Part shown: positions 55,729 to 64,000 of the stretch, piece after piece
How positions within the stretch are numbered: the first letter of the stretch is position 1
Layout of the letters: each line of letters begins with the position of its first letter
NCBI GenBank assembly: GCA_052035955.1
Contig: JBPOHD010000029.1
Span: 1 to 64,000 of the forward strand
DNA length: 64,000 nucleotides
Source of the DNA: JAEUNJ01 sp052035955
GTDB taxonomy: Bacteria; Pseudomonadota; Gammaproteobacteria; Burkholderiales; Rhodocyclaceae
Reading direction: 5' to 3'
The notes under the pieces: model-generated
Told to the model about the DNA's origin: nothing
The model's database searches: none
What the model saw: only the letters and a program-made list of their open reading frames with translations
Program-made: the position numbers and the translations under genes

Positions 55729-57087
55729 ATGTCCGACTTCGACAGCAAGGTTTTCGATTCCGAACGCCCGCTCGGCGGCTGCGCCTGCGGCCGTCACCAT
55801 GACCAGGCCAGCCACGATGCCGACCCGGCGACCGGCGCCGAGGCCATCAACCGGGAGGTCCTCCAGTCGTCCGTCATGCGGGCCCTCTTCCCGCACGACG
55901 GTGAACGTCGGCGCTTCCTGAGGGCCGTCGGCGCCTCCACGGCCTGGGCGGCCATTTCCAGCCTGGTGCCCTTCGGCGCCCTGGAGGCGATGGCACAGGA
56001 CAAGGGGAGCCTGGAGAAGAAGGACCTGAAGGTCGGCTTCATCCCCATCACCTGCGCCAGTCCCCTGATCATGGCCGATCCCCTGGGCTTCTACCAGAAG
56101 CAGGGACTCAACGTCTCCGTGGTGAAGACCGCCGGCTGGGCGCTGATCCGGGACAAGGTGCTGAACAGGGAATACGACGCCTCCCACATGCTGGCCCCGA
56201 TGCCCATCGCCATGTCCATGGGCATCGGCTCCAACCCGATGGCGCTCAACGTCGCGACCATCCAGAACATCAACGGCCAGGCCATCACCCTGCACGTCAA
56301 GCACAAGGACAAGCGCGACCCCAAGCAGTGGAAGGGCTTCAAGTTCGCCGTGCCCTTCGAATACTCGATGCACAACTTCCTGCTCCGCTACTACGTGGCC
56401 GAGCACGGGCTCGACCCGGACAAGGACATCCAGATCCGCGTCGTGCCGCCGCCGGAGATGGTGGCCAACCTGCGGGCCGGCAACCTGGACGGCTACCTGG
56501 GCCCAGACCCCTTCAACCAGCGCGCCGTCTTCGACGAGGTGGGCTTCATCCACATCCTGTCGAAGGAGATCTGGGACGGCCACCCCTGCTGCTCCTTCGG
56601 CGTGCCGGCCCAGTTCGTCAAGGAGAACCCGAACACCTTCGCCGCCCTCTACCGGGCGGTCCTGACGGCCGCGGCCATGGCCAGGGATCCGAAGAACCGG
56701 CCCATCATGGCCGAGGTGCTGTCGCCGGCCAATTACCTGAACCAGCCGAAGACCGTGCTGGAGCAGGTGCTGACCGGCAAGTTCGCCGACGGCCTGGGCC
56801 AGGTGAAGACCGTGCCCGACCGGGCCGACTTCGATCCCTTCCCCTGGTATTCGATGGCCGTCTGGATCCTCACCCAGATGAAGCGTTGGGGCTACGTCAA
56901 GGGCGAGGTCCGCTACAAGGACATCGCCGAGCAGGTCTATCTCCTCACCGACGCCAGGAAGCGCATGGCCGAGGTGGGCCTGGTGGCGCCGAAGGAGAGC
57001 TACCGCAAGTTCAAGGTCATGGGCAAGGAGTTCGACCCGGCGAAGCCCGAGGAATACATCGCCGGCTTCGCCATGAAACGGACCTGA
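55729..57087 (+). CDS. cynA: ABC transporter substrate-binding protein, NrtA/CynA type, probable cyanate-binding
   Basis: A 452-residue periplasmic protein of the nitrate/cyanate/bicarbonate group. About 65 residues lead to a twin-arginine-like signal (ERRRFLRAVGASTAWAAISS). The mature protein has LKVGFIPITCASPLIMA, PMPIAMSMGIGS, NGQAITLHVKHKDKRD, FKFAVPFEYSMHNFLLRYY and GPDPFNQRAVFD. NrtA-type proteins bind nitrate; the gene order with cyanase argues for cyanate. ATG 55729 has AAGGAG 7-12 bp upstream. The leading segment GGCACGRHHDQASH is Cys/His-rich. Confidence 0.85.
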   Translation: MSDFDSKVFDSERPLGGCACGRHHDQASHDADPATGAEAINREVLQSSVMRALFPHDGERRRFLRAVGASTAWAAISSLVPFGALEAMAQDKGSLEKKDLKVGFIPITCASPLIMADPLGFYQKQGLNVSVVKTAGWALIRDKVLNREYDASHMLAPMPIAMSMGIGSNPMALNVATIQNINGQAITLHVKHKDKRDPKQWKGFKFAVPFEYSMHNFLLRYYVAEHGLDPDKDIQIRVVPPPEMVANLRAGNLDGYLGPDPFNQRAVFDEVGFIHILSKEIWDGHPCCSFGVPAQFVKENPNTFAALYRAVLTAAAMARDPKNRPIMAEVLSPANYLNQPKTVLEQVLTGKFADGLGQVKTVPDRADFDPFPWYSMAVWILTQMKRWGYVKGEVRYKDIAEQVYLLTDARKRMAEVGLVAPKESYRKFKVMGKEFDPAKPEEYIAGFAMKRT

Positions 57088-57097
57088 GGACCCGGCC

Positions 57098-57946
57098 GTG
57101 CCGCGCAAGGAAGCCCTCAAGGCCGCCCTCCTTTCCCTGATCCTGCTCGCCGTCTTCCTGGGCGCCTGGCACATCGCCACGCTGCCCAAGGAAGGGCCGG
57201 CGTCGGCGGCGGCCGCCCAGGACGCCGAATATGCGGCCTTGATGGGGAAGGGAGCGGAATCCAAGGGGGGCTTCCCGCCGCCGGCCCAGGTCGGCAAGGC
57301 CTTCGTCACCTACCTTTCCGACCCGTTCTACGACCGCGGCCCCAACGACAAGGGCATTGGCATACAGCTCGCCCATTCCCTGGGCCGGGTCGGCCTCGGC
57401 TTTCTTCTCGCCGTGCTGGCGGCCGTGCCGCTGGGCTTCACCATCGGCATGTCGCCCCTGCTCTTCCGGGCGCTCAATCCCTTCATCCAGGTGCTGAAGC
57501 CCATCTCGCCCCTGGCCTGGATGCCGCTGGCCCTCTACACCCTGAAGGACTCCTCCGTCTCCGGCATCTTCGTCATCTTCATCTGCTCCATCTGGCCGAT
57601 GCTGATCAACACCGCCTTCGGGGTCGCCTCGGTACGCCGGGACTGGCTCAACGTGGCCCGCACCCTGGAGGTGCGCCCGCTGCGCAAGGCCTTCCTGGTC
57701 ATCCTGCCGGCCGCGGCGCCGACCATCGTCACCGGCATGCGCATCTCCATGGGCATCGCCTGGCTGGTCATCGTCGCCGCCGAGATGCTGGTGGGCGGCA
57801 CCGGCATCGGCTACTTCGTCTGGAACGAATGGAACAACCTCGCCCTGCCCAACGTCATCTTCGCCATCACCATGATCGGCGTCGTCGGCATGGCCCTGGA
57901 CTTCATCTTCGCCCGGCTGCAGAAATGGGTGACCTATGTTGACTGA
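57098..57946 (+). CDS. cynB: ABC transporter permease, NrtB/CynB type
   Basis: A 282-residue inner-membrane permease with an N-terminal helix (ALLSLILLAVFLGAWHIAT) and five further helices. The BPD_transp_1 coupling motif falls in EVRPLRKAFLVILPAAAPTIVTGMRISMG, where the permease touches the ATPase. LKPISPLAWMPLALYTLKDS is typical of nitrate/taurine/cyanate permeases. The start is GTG 57098, 10 bp after cynA. Confidence 0.88.
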   Translation: MPRKEALKAALLSLILLAVFLGAWHIATLPKEGPASAAAAQDAEYAALMGKGAESKGGFPPPAQVGKAFVTYLSDPFYDRGPNDKGIGIQLAHSLGRVGLGFLLAVLAAVPLGFTIGMSPLLFRALNPFIQVLKPISPLAWMPLALYTLKDSSVSGIFVIFICSIWPMLINTAFGVASVRRDWLNVARTLEVRPLRKAFLVILPAAAPTIVTGMRISMGIAWLVIVAAEMLVGGTGIGYFVWNEWNNLALPNVIFAITMIGVVGMALDFIFARLQKWVTYVD

Positions 57947-58051
57947 TCGCCGCCATCGCCTGACCGGGTCTCCACGGGCATCCGGCAACGGCAGGCCGGG
58001 GTCCGCCGTCACCGCATCCCCTGGCGACGGGACCGTGGGAAGGAAGCATCC

Positions 58052-58969
58052 GTGAGCCAGCACTTCCTGACCGTCGAAGGCCTGGCCAAGGCCTACCCGC
58101 CCGTCGGCGGCCGCGCGGGACCACCCGTCTTCCAGGACGTCCATTTCCACATCGATGCGGGCGAGTTCATCTGCATCATCGGGCACTCGGGTTGCGGCAA
58201 GACCACCATCCTGAACGTCATGGCGGGACTCGAACGGCCGACGGCCGGCAACGTGATCATGGATGGCCGCGAGGTGGTCGCCCCCAGCCTGGACCGGGGC
58301 GTGGTCTTCCAGGGCCACACGCTGATGCCCTGGCTCTCCGTCCTCGGCAACGTCGCCTTTGCCGTCAAGTCCCGCTGGCCGGACTGGAGGAAGGCCGAGG
58401 TGGACGCCCATTGCGCCCGCTACCTGGAAATGGTGGGCCTGGGCCAGGCGCTGCACAAGAAGCCCTCCGAGCTTTCCGGCGGCATGAAGCAGCGCGTCGG
58501 CATCGCCCGCGCCTTCGCCATCCAGCCCCGCATGCTGCTCCTCGACGAGCCCTTCGGGGCCCTGGACGCCCTGACCCGCGGCACCATCCAGGACGAGTTG
58601 CTGCACATCGTCCAGGCCACCCGGCAGACCGTCTTCATGATCACCCACGACGTGGACGAGGCGATCCTGCTGGCCGACAAGATCCTGCTGATGAGCAACG
58701 GGCCCCTGGCCCGGATCGCCGAGATCGTCGAGGTGACCATGCCGCGCAACCGGACGCGGCACACCATGCACCACGATCCCCAGTACTACCGTACCCGCAA
58801 CCACCTGGTGGATTTCCTGGTGAACCGCTCCCGCGGGTTCGCCGGCGGAGGGGCGCCCTTCGATGCCCGCCGTCCGCCGGTGGTGCGGCCCGGCCTCGAG
58901 GAGGCGCCGGAGTACGCCAGTCCCCCATCCGCGACCGAAGCCCCGGCCGCCCGCATCGACCATTCCTGA
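58052..58969 (+). CDS. cynD: ABC transporter ATPase, NrtD/CynD type
   Basis: A 305-residue ATPase: Walker A GHSGCGKTTIL, Q-loop VFQGHTLMPWLSV, signature LSGGMKQRVGIARAFA, Walker B MLLLDEPFGALDA and switch His MITHDVDEA, the exact pattern of the nitrate/taurine/cyanate ATPases. About 40 extra C-terminal residues are disordered and proline-rich. The start is GTG 58052; 105 bp without obvious signals separate it from cynB. Confidence 0.88.
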   Translation: MSQHFLTVEGLAKAYPPVGGRAGPPVFQDVHFHIDAGEFICIIGHSGCGKTTILNVMAGLERPTAGNVIMDGREVVAPSLDRGVVFQGHTLMPWLSVLGNVAFAVKSRWPDWRKAEVDAHCARYLEMVGLGQALHKKPSELSGGMKQRVGIARAFAIQPRMLLLDEPFGALDALTRGTIQDELLHIVQATRQTVFMITHDVDEAILLADKILLMSNGPLARIAEIVEVTMPRNRTRHTMHHDPQYYRTRNHLVDFLVNRSRGFAGGGAPFDARRPPVVRPGLEEAPEYASPPSATEAPAARIDHS

Positions 58970-58983
58970 GCGAGGAGAAGCGC

Positions 58984-59427
58984 ATGAACCGCAATGACGT
59001 GACCGAGATGATCGTCGCCGCCAAGATCCAGAAAGGCATCAAGTGGGCCGACGTGGCGAAGAAGGTGGGCCTGTCGAAGGAGTGGGTCACCGCCGGCTGC
59101 CTGGGCCAGATGACCTTCGACAAGAAGCAGGCGACCACCATCGGCAGGATCTTCGGCCTGCCGGCCGAGGCCGTCGCGCTATTGCAGGTGGTGCCCTACA
59201 AGGGCTCCCTGCCCACCGCCGTGCCCACCGACCCGCTGATCTACCGCTTCTACGAACTGGTCAGCGTGTACGGCATGACCTTCAAGGAGCTGATCCACGA
59301 GGAATTCGGCGACGGCATCATGTCGGCCATCGACTTCAAGATGGACCTGACACGCGAACCGGACCCGAAGGGCGACCGGGTCAACATCGTCATGAGCGGC
59401 AAGTTCCTGCCCTACAAGACCTACTGA
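58984..59427 (+). CDS. cynS: Cyanase (cyanate hydratase)
   Basis: Converts cyanate and bicarbonate to ammonia and carbon dioxide. The 147 residues contain the catalytic triad in order: Arg88 and Glu91 (YRFYELVSVYG) and Ser114 (DGIMSAIDF), matching E. coli Arg96, Glu99 and Ser122. The N-terminal helix-turn-helix-like half begins MNRNDVTEMIVAAKIQKG. A ribosome site GCGAGGAG precedes ATG 58984. As last gene of the operon, it explains the transporter's substrate. Its final 7 bp overlap the convergent methyltransferase gene. Confidence 0.97.
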   Translation: MNRNDVTEMIVAAKIQKGIKWADVAKKVGLSKEWVTAGCLGQMTFDKKQATTIGRIFGLPAEAVALLQVVPYKGSLPTAVPTDPLIYRFYELVSVYGMTFKELIHEEFGDGIMSAIDFKMDLTREPDPKGDRVNIVMSGKFLPYKTY

Positions 59428-60230
59428 CCCGGCCGACGGTCGGCCGCCGCCACCAGCACCTCGCTCTCCAGGCGGTAGCCGGACGGGACGGCGTAAGGGG
59501 CCAACTCCCTCGCCACCTCGTCGGCCAGTGCCGCCTGACGGTCGGCCGGCAGGCGGGCCAGGCTGCCGGCGGCGCCGCCGGCCAGGTCCAGAAAAGCCTG
59601 CCAGTAGGTGGCGGCGTCGGGGAACTCGAGGACCAGCGCGATCCTGCGGAACTCCGGAGGTTCGAAGCCGGCGAGGGTCTGCGCCAGCGCCGCCTCTTCG
59701 CCGAAGCGGAAGATCGAGGGCCGCGCCACCTTGGCGGGCGGCAGCACCCGGGCCAGGCAGTCCAGGGCACAGGCTACCAGCGGCGTCCGTTCCCGGACAC
59801 CCCAGACCGACAGGGCCAACCGCCCGCCGGGCGCCAGAACCCGGCGGATCTCCGCCGCGGCCTTCCCGGGGTCCGGGAAGAACATCAGGCCGAGCCCGCA
59901 GAGCACCCGGTCGAAGCTGCCATCGGCGAAGGGCAGGTGCTCGCCGTCGGCGGCCACCCGCGGCAAACCGGGGCAACAGGCCAGTTGGCCCTCGGCGAGG
60001 TCGCTGGCCACCACCCAGCCGCCGACGATCCGCCGCGCCGCCGCCGTCGCCAGAAGGCCCGGACCGGCGGCGAGGTCCAGCACCCGCTGGCCGGCTCCCA
60101 GTTTCGCCGCATCGAGCAGGGCCTCGGCGATGGCCTGCCGGGAGGGCGCGCCGGTGCCGTAGCGGCCGGCGATCATGTTGTAGCCGTCACGCTCGACCCG
60201 CTTCATGCGACTTCCATCGAATCCGCTCAT
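59421..60230 (-). CDS. Class I SAM-dependent methyltransferase (UbiE/Methyltransf_11 type)
   Basis: A 269-residue methyltransferase with motif I VLDLAAGPGLLATAAA (about residues 50-65), the acidic loop VVASDLAEG, motif GEHLPFADGSFDRVLCGLGLMFF and PGGRLALSVWG. Such proteins modify quinones, small molecules or fatty acids; the substrate is unknown. The ATG at 60230 overlaps the rarD stop (ATGA), so it belongs to the uppP-yqiA-rarD unit. It overlaps the cynS end by 7 bp. Confidence 0.85.
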   Translation of the reverse strand: MSGFDGSRMKRVERDGYNMIAGRYGTGAPSRQAIAEALLDAAKLGAGQRVLDLAAGPGLLATAAARRIVGGWVVASDLAEGQLACCPGLPRVAADGEHLPFADGSFDRVLCGLGLMFFPDPGKAAAEIRRVLAPGGRLALSVWGVRERTPLVACALDCLARVLPPAKVARPSIFRFGEEAALAQTLAGFEPPEFRRIALVLEFPDAATYWQAFLDLAGGAAGSLARLPADRQAALADEVARELAPYAVPSGYRLESEVLVAAADRRPGQ

Positions 60231-61120
60231 GTCCTGCCCCGCAACATGTCGATGCTGTACAGGGCGAGTCCGGCCCAGATCACCGCGAAACTGGCCGCCC
60301 GGGCGAGGTCCATCGGCTCGCCGTACATGAGGATGGCAAGGACGAAGGTCATCGACGGCGCCAGGTATTGCAGCATGCCGACGGTGGCCAGACGCAGGCG
60401 CCGGGCGCCGATGGCGAAGAGCAGCAGGGGAATGGCCGTCAGGGGACCGGAGAGGACCAGCAGCAGGTCGGTGGCCGGGTCGCCGGGAACGAAGGCGCCG
60501 CGACCTGCAAGAGCCAGCCAGAGCAGCCAGGCGGCGGCGAAGGGCGTCGCCAGGGCGGTCTCCAGGAACAGGCCCTCGGCCGCGCCCATGGCCAGCTGTT
60601 TGCGCAGCAGGCCGTAGACGCCGAAGCTGCCGGCCAGGACCAGGGATACCCAGGGCAGGCCGCCGGTGCGCAGCATCTCGTTGCCGACGCCGGCGGCGGC
60701 CAGGGCCAGCGCTCCCCATTGCAGGGGCCGCAGGCGCTCGCCGAGGAAGGCCATGCCCAGGGCGACGCTGACCAGCGGGTTGATGAAGTAGCCGAGGCTG
60801 GTCTCCAGGATGCGATTGGCATTGATCGCCCAGACGAAGGTCAGCCAGTTGCCCATGATCATCGCCGAGCCGAGGGCCACCCTGGCCAGGCGCCGCGGTT
60901 CCCGGGCCACCCCGGCGACCTGGTCGAAGCCGCCACGCCAGGCCAGCACGCCGCCGATCAGCAGTACCGACCAGACCACCCGGTGGGCGATGATCTCCAG
61001 GGCGGGCACGTGGCCCAGCCACTTGAAGAAGATGGGGACCAGGCCCCAGATCAGGTAGGCGCCGAGGGCCGCCGCGACGCCGGCCGCCGTGCCCCCCGAC
61101 GGGCCGGCGGGAGTCGTCAA
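60227..61120 (-). CDS. rarD: EamA/RarD family transporter
   Basis: A 297-residue inner-membrane protein with ten predicted helices in two EamA repeats. RarD-specific sequence includes LGAYLIWGLVPIFFKWL, HRVVWSVLLIGG, NWLTFVWAINANRILETSLGYFINPLVS and LLFAIGARRLRLATVGMLQYLAPS. The name comes from chloramphenicol sensitivity in E. coli; the real substrate is unknown. The start is TTG 61120, overlapping the yqiA stop (TTGA); no ATG precedes the first helix. Confidence 0.9.
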   Translation of the reverse strand: MTTPAGPSGGTAAGVAAALGAYLIWGLVPIFFKWLGHVPALEIIAHRVVWSVLLIGGVLAWRGGFDQVAGVAREPRRLARVALGSAMIMGNWLTFVWAINANRILETSLGYFINPLVSVALGMAFLGERLRPLQWGALALAAAGVGNEMLRTGGLPWVSLVLAGSFGVYGLLRKQLAMGAAEGLFLETALATPFAAAWLLWLALAGRGAFVPGDPATDLLLVLSGPLTAIPLLLFAIGARRLRLATVGMLQYLAPSMTFVLAILMYGEPMDLARAASFAVIWAGLALYSIDMLRGRT

Positions 61121-61683
61121 TCGAACCCCGCAAAGGCGATGATCGCGTCCAGGTAGTCCGGCCAGCGGGTGAAGCCGTGGTCGCCGCCGGGCAGGACGGT
61201 CTGCCTCGCGCCCCGGTACTTCTCCACTGCCTGCCGGTAGTCGAGCAGTTCGTCCCCCTCCTCGACCAGCAGCCAGAAGCGCTCCGGCCTTTCGATGCGC
61301 GGGACCTCGATGGCCCGCAGTTCCTCCACGTATCCGAGGGTGAAGTCGAAGCGCTCGCCCGTGTAGAGGTTGGTCTGGGGACCGACGAAATCCTGCAGGG
61401 ACAGGTGGGCCACCACGGCCGGATTCACCAGGACGGCCCGCAGGTCGTGCCGTTCCGCCAGCCAGGTCGCGTAGTAGCCGCCCAGCGAGGAACCGACCAG
61501 GGTCACCGGTCCCGGCGCCCGGGCGATCAGGCCCTCGGCGAGGGCGATGGCCTGCCGCGGCGATGGCGGCAGTTGCGGGCAGACGAAACGGTCGCCGCAA
61601 CCCCGCGCCGCCATGCGCCCCCGCAGGGCCTGGGCCTTGCGGGACTGGGGAGCGCTGGTGAAGCCATGCAGGTAGAGCAGCAT
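61117..61683 (-). CDS. yqiA: YqiA-type esterase (alpha/beta hydrolase)
   Basis: A 188-residue hydrolase with LLYLHGFTSAPQSRKA at the N-terminus, nucleophile Ser in LVGSSLGGYYATWLA and the C-terminal GGDHGFTRWPDY with catalytic His. E. coli YqiA cleaves short acyl esters, physiological substrate unknown. I chose ATG 61683 because the family begins MLLYLHGF there; it lies 11 bp after the uppP stop. Confidence 0.88.
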   Translation of the reverse strand: MLLYLHGFTSAPQSRKAQALRGRMAARGCGDRFVCPQLPPSPRQAIALAEGLIARAPGPVTLVGSSLGGYYATWLAERHDLRAVLVNPAVVAHLSLQDFVGPQTNLYTGERFDFTLGYVEELRAIEVPRIERPERFWLLVEEGDELLDYRQAVEKYRGARQTVLPGGDHGFTRWPDYLDAIIAFAGFD

Positions 61684-61694
61684 GGGCTGAGGCT

Positions 61695-62519
61695 TCAGGG
61701 GTGCGTCCACTCCACCAGCCCGAACTGCCAGGTGGCGATGACGACGATGCCGAAGGCGATCCGGTACCAGGCGAAGGGAATGAAATCGTGGCTGCTGATG
61801 TAGCGCAGCAGCCAGCGGACGCACAGGAAGGCCGAGACGAAGGAGGCAACGAAGCCGACCGCCCACATGCCGATGTCGTCGGCGCTGAGCAGGGCCCGCT
61901 CCTTGTAGAGCTGGTAGGCCGTGGCGGCGATCAGGGTCGGGATGGCGAGGAAGAAGGAGAACTCGGTGGCGGCCTTGCGCGACAGGCCGAAGAGCAGGCC
62001 GCCGATGATGGTGGCGCCCGAGCGCGAGGTGCCGGGGATCAGGGCGAAGGCCTGGGCGATGCCCAGCTTCAAGGCGTCCAGCGCCGACATGTCGTCCACC
62101 TCCCGGATGCGGATCACGTGCTGGCGCCGCTCCGCCCAGATGATGACGAAGGCGCCGACGATGAAGGCGATGGCCACCGGCACGGGCTGGAACAGGTGGG
62201 CCTTGATGACCTTGCCGACCAGCAGGCCGAGGACCGCCAGGGGCATGAAGGCGATGGCCAGGTTGACCACGAACCGGCGGGCCGCCGGGTCGCCGGGCAG
62301 GCCGGACACCACCCGGGCGATGCGCGCCCGGTACTCCCAGCAGACGGCCAGGATGGCCCCCGACTGGATGACGATCTCGAACAGCTTGCCCCGGTCGTCG
62401 TTGAATTTCAGCAGGTCGCCTGCGAGAATCAGGTGCCCCGTGCTGGAGACGGGGAGGAATTCGGTCAGGCCCTCGACGATGCCGAGGATGAGGGCGTGGA
62501 GGAGTAGCGTGGGATCCAT
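61695..62519 (-). CDS. uppP: Undecaprenyl-diphosphatase UppP (BacA)
   Basis: Dephosphorylates undecaprenyl diphosphate, recycling the lipid carrier for cell-wall and O-antigen units. 274 residues, multi-helix membrane protein with the active-site motifs EGLTEFLPVSSTGHLIL (about residues 16-32) and PGTSRSGATIIGGL. ATG 62519 yields the standard MDPTLLLHALILG start. It heads the uppP-yqiA-rarD-methyltransferase run and is divergent from the HD-GYP gene, 101 bp apart. Confidence 0.97.
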   Translation of the reverse strand: MDPTLLLHALILGIVEGLTEFLPVSSTGHLILAGDLLKFNDDRGKLFEIVIQSGAILAVCWEYRARIARVVSGLPGDPAARRFVVNLAIAFMPLAVLGLLVGKVIKAHLFQPVPVAIAFIVGAFVIIWAERRQHVIRIREVDDMSALDALKLGIAQAFALIPGTSRSGATIIGGLLFGLSRKAATEFSFFLAIPTLIAATAYQLYKERALLSADDIGMWAVGFVASFVSAFLCVRWLLRYISSHDFIPFAWYRIAFGIVVIATWQFGLVEWTHP

Positions 62520-62620
62520 GGCAGTGTTGGCGCGCAGGGTCGCCGCGGACGGCGGGTGCGACGGCGGGATGGGCGGGAGACCGGCTGGCGCCGGCGGCGT
62601 GCAAGGCGGCGGATTTTAAC

Positions 62621-63823
62621 ATGCGCAAAAAGGTGTCCGTTTCCGACCTGCGGCCCGGCATGTACATCGCCGACCTGGGCAGCGACTGGATGTCCCACCC
62701 CTTCCTGCTCGGCAGCTTCCCGGTCAAGGACGAGGCGACGGTGGCCAGGATCGTGGCCGCCGGCATCCGGGAGGTCTACATCGATCCCCAGCGGGGCGAC
62801 GACGTGGCCGACGCGCCCACCCACGAGGAGGTCCAGCAGGAGCTCCATGCCGAGATGCTGCGCGCCGCCGCCGAGCCGGCGCCGGCCCGGCGGGTCAGCG
62901 CGGGCGAGGAGATGGGGCGCGCGAAACGCATCCACGCCGAGGCCCACGGCATCGTCCACGAGGTCATGAACGACGTCCGCCTGGGCCGCCAGGTGCAGCT
63001 CGAGCAGGTGGACCCGGTGGTGGAGAAGATGACCGATTCCATCCTCAGGAACGGCAGCGCCCTGCTCTCCCTGACCCGGGTAAAGAACAAGGACGACTAC
63101 ACCTTCCTGCATTCGGTCTCGGTCTGCGCCCTGCTCGTCGCCTTCTGCCGCGCCGTCGGCCTCGATGCCCGCACCCTCCACCTGGCCGGCGTCGGCGGCC
63201 TGCTCCATGACATTGGCAAGGTCCGGGTGCCCGATTCCATCCTCAACAAGCCGGGACGCCTGACCGAGGAGGAGTTCGAGGTCATGAAGTCCCACGTCGT
63301 GGAGGGCCGCCGCATCCTGCTCGAGACCGAGGGCGTGCACGAAATCTCAGTCCAGGTCGCCCACCAGCACCACGAGCGGCACGACGGCTCCGGCTATGCC
63401 GAGGGGCTCAAGGGCGAGGCGATCTCCCAGATGGGGCAGATGGCGGCGATCTGCGACGTCTATGACGCCATCACCTCGGACCGCGTCTACCACAAGGGGC
63501 TGCAGCCCCACGAGGCCCTGCGCAAGATCTTCGAGTGGAGCAAGTTCCACTTCAACCCGGCCCTCGTCCAGCAGTTCCTGCGCACCATCGGCATCTACCC
63601 GGTCGGCACCCTGGTCATGCTCGAGTCCGGCCGCATCGCCGTCGTGCTGGAACAGGCGGAAGGCAACCTGCTGCTGCCGACGGTCCGGGTCTTCTACGAC
63701 AGCCGGCGGCGCCAGTACATACCGCCGACGGAAGTCGATCTGGCCAGGCCCATGGGGCAGGGCGGCGCCGACCGGATCCTCGGGCACGAGTCGGCGGAGA
63801 AATGGGGCATCCGCCTCCCGTGA
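62621..63823 (+). CDS. HD-GYP domain c-di-GMP phosphodiesterase with DUF3391
   Basis: A 400-residue protein. The N-terminal DUF3391 begins KVSVSDLRPGMYIADLGSDW, and a linker leads to an HD-GYP domain. Motifs: HSVSVCALLVAF, HD pair His196-Asp197 in LLHDIGKVRVPDSILNKPG, HQHHERHDGSGYAEGL and CDVYDAITSDRVYHKG. The GYP tripeptide is GYA here, a tolerated variant. It should hydrolyse c-di-GMP to GMP and so affect surface attachment or pilus activity. ATG 62621 follows an A/T-rich GGATTTTAAC. It ends 10 bp before the convergent MFS gene. Confidence 0.92.
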   Translation: MRKKVSVSDLRPGMYIADLGSDWMSHPFLLGSFPVKDEATVARIVAAGIREVYIDPQRGDDVADAPTHEEVQQELHAEMLRAAAEPAPARRVSAGEEMGRAKRIHAEAHGIVHEVMNDVRLGRQVQLEQVDPVVEKMTDSILRNGSALLSLTRVKNKDDYTFLHSVSVCALLVAFCRAVGLDARTLHLAGVGGLLHDIGKVRVPDSILNKPGRLTEEEFEVMKSHVVEGRRILLETEGVHEISVQVAHQHHERHDGSGYAEGLKGEAISQMGQMAAICDVYDAITSDRVYHKGLQPHEALRKIFEWSKFHFNPALVQQFLRTIGIYPVGTLVMLESGRIAVVLEQAEGNLLLPTVRVFYDSRRRQYIPPTEVDLARPMGQGGADRILGHESAEKWGIRLP

Positions 63824-63833
63824 TCGCGGCGCC

Positions 63834-64000
63834 TCAGCTCGCCTGCCGGCAATGGCTCTCGCGGGCGAAGAGGATCAGCACCATGCCGGCGCAGAGGGCC
63901 GCGAAGATCAGCGAGAAGCCGGCCCGATAGGCCGCCGCATCGTAGACGCGGGCGCCGGCCGCCAGGGCCCCGGACCAGTGGCGGTCGAGCAGCCAGCCGA
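63834..64000 (-). CDS. MFS transporter, C-terminal end (runs off window)
   Basis: The last 54 codons of a minus-strand gene ending SHCRQAS. The segment GWLLDRHWSGALAAGARVYD followed by the hydrophobic AGFSLIFAALCAGMVLILFA and RES is the end of the last two helices of a major facilitator protein. Substrate not identifiable from this piece. Confidence 0.65.
   Translation of the reverse strand, partial: GWLLDRHWSGALAAGARVYDAAAYRAGFSLIFAALCAGMVLILFARESHCRQAS

Overview
The window is about 64 kb of GC-rich DNA from a Gram-negative bacterium, most likely a betaproteobacterium near Rhodocyclales/Nitrosomonadales. This rests on gene content: type IV pilus retraction ATPases beside yggS-proC-yggT, a complete pilGHIJL (Chp) chemosensory operon, rubredoxin-thiD-thiE-hemL, PEP-CTERM proteins, an ATCase with a pseudo-dihydroorotase, and lipid A genes. 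Genes are dense, often joined by ATGA, GTGA or TTGA stop/start overlaps. I saw no rRNA, tRNA or CRISPR.

Region 1 (1-10.8 kb): the 5' end of metK, an MFS transporter, and a lipid A block. The block is gnnA-gnnB-lpxA on the minus strand, back to back with two LpxL-type acyltransferases. It predicts lipid A built on 2,3-diamino-glucose. A GMC oxidoreductase follows behind a sigma-54-like promoter, then a TRAP transporter (dctP, dctQ) with no dctM.

Region 2 (10.8-14.2 kb): a probable rearrangement zone. livG-livF lack the rest of the branched-chain amino acid transporter and start about 110 bp after dctQ, behind a palindromic dispersed repeat. A complete IS1380-family element sits in the livF stop codon, flanked by CTAG duplications.

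Region 3 (14.2-28.9 kb): two PEP-CTERM surface proteins, one bracketed by long inverted repeats; a glycosyltransferase-like protein, an HDOD regulator and a ferredoxin-reductase flavoprotein; an SDR-hemJ-rRNA methyltransferase run; a split PAS/chemoreceptor pair resembling CetB/CetA; pilU and pilT; yggS-proC-yggT-yggU.

Region 4 (28.9-36.8 kb): a compact operon yqgE-ruvX-pyrR-pyrB-pyrC'-cphA-like, then DNA photolyase. PyrC' has lost its metal ligands and probably scaffolds ATCase. A full-length cyanophycin synthetase homologue is translationally coupled to it.

Region 5 (36.8-46.3 kb): pilG-pilH-pilI-pilJ-chpA for twitching control, with a 1912-residue hybrid kinase, preceded by rubredoxin. 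Region 6 (46.3-55.5 kb): thiD-thiE-hemL-gdx, mgtE, mtgA, aroE, a TonB-like protein and an RNB exoribonuclease.

Region 7 (55.5-59.4 kb): a cyanate-use operon (ABC transporter plus cyanase cynS) behind a good sigma-54 promoter and two NtrC-like dyads, implying nitrogen-limitation control. Region 8 (59.4-64 kb): a methyltransferase, rarD, yqiA, uppP, an HD-GYP protein and the end of another MFS gene.
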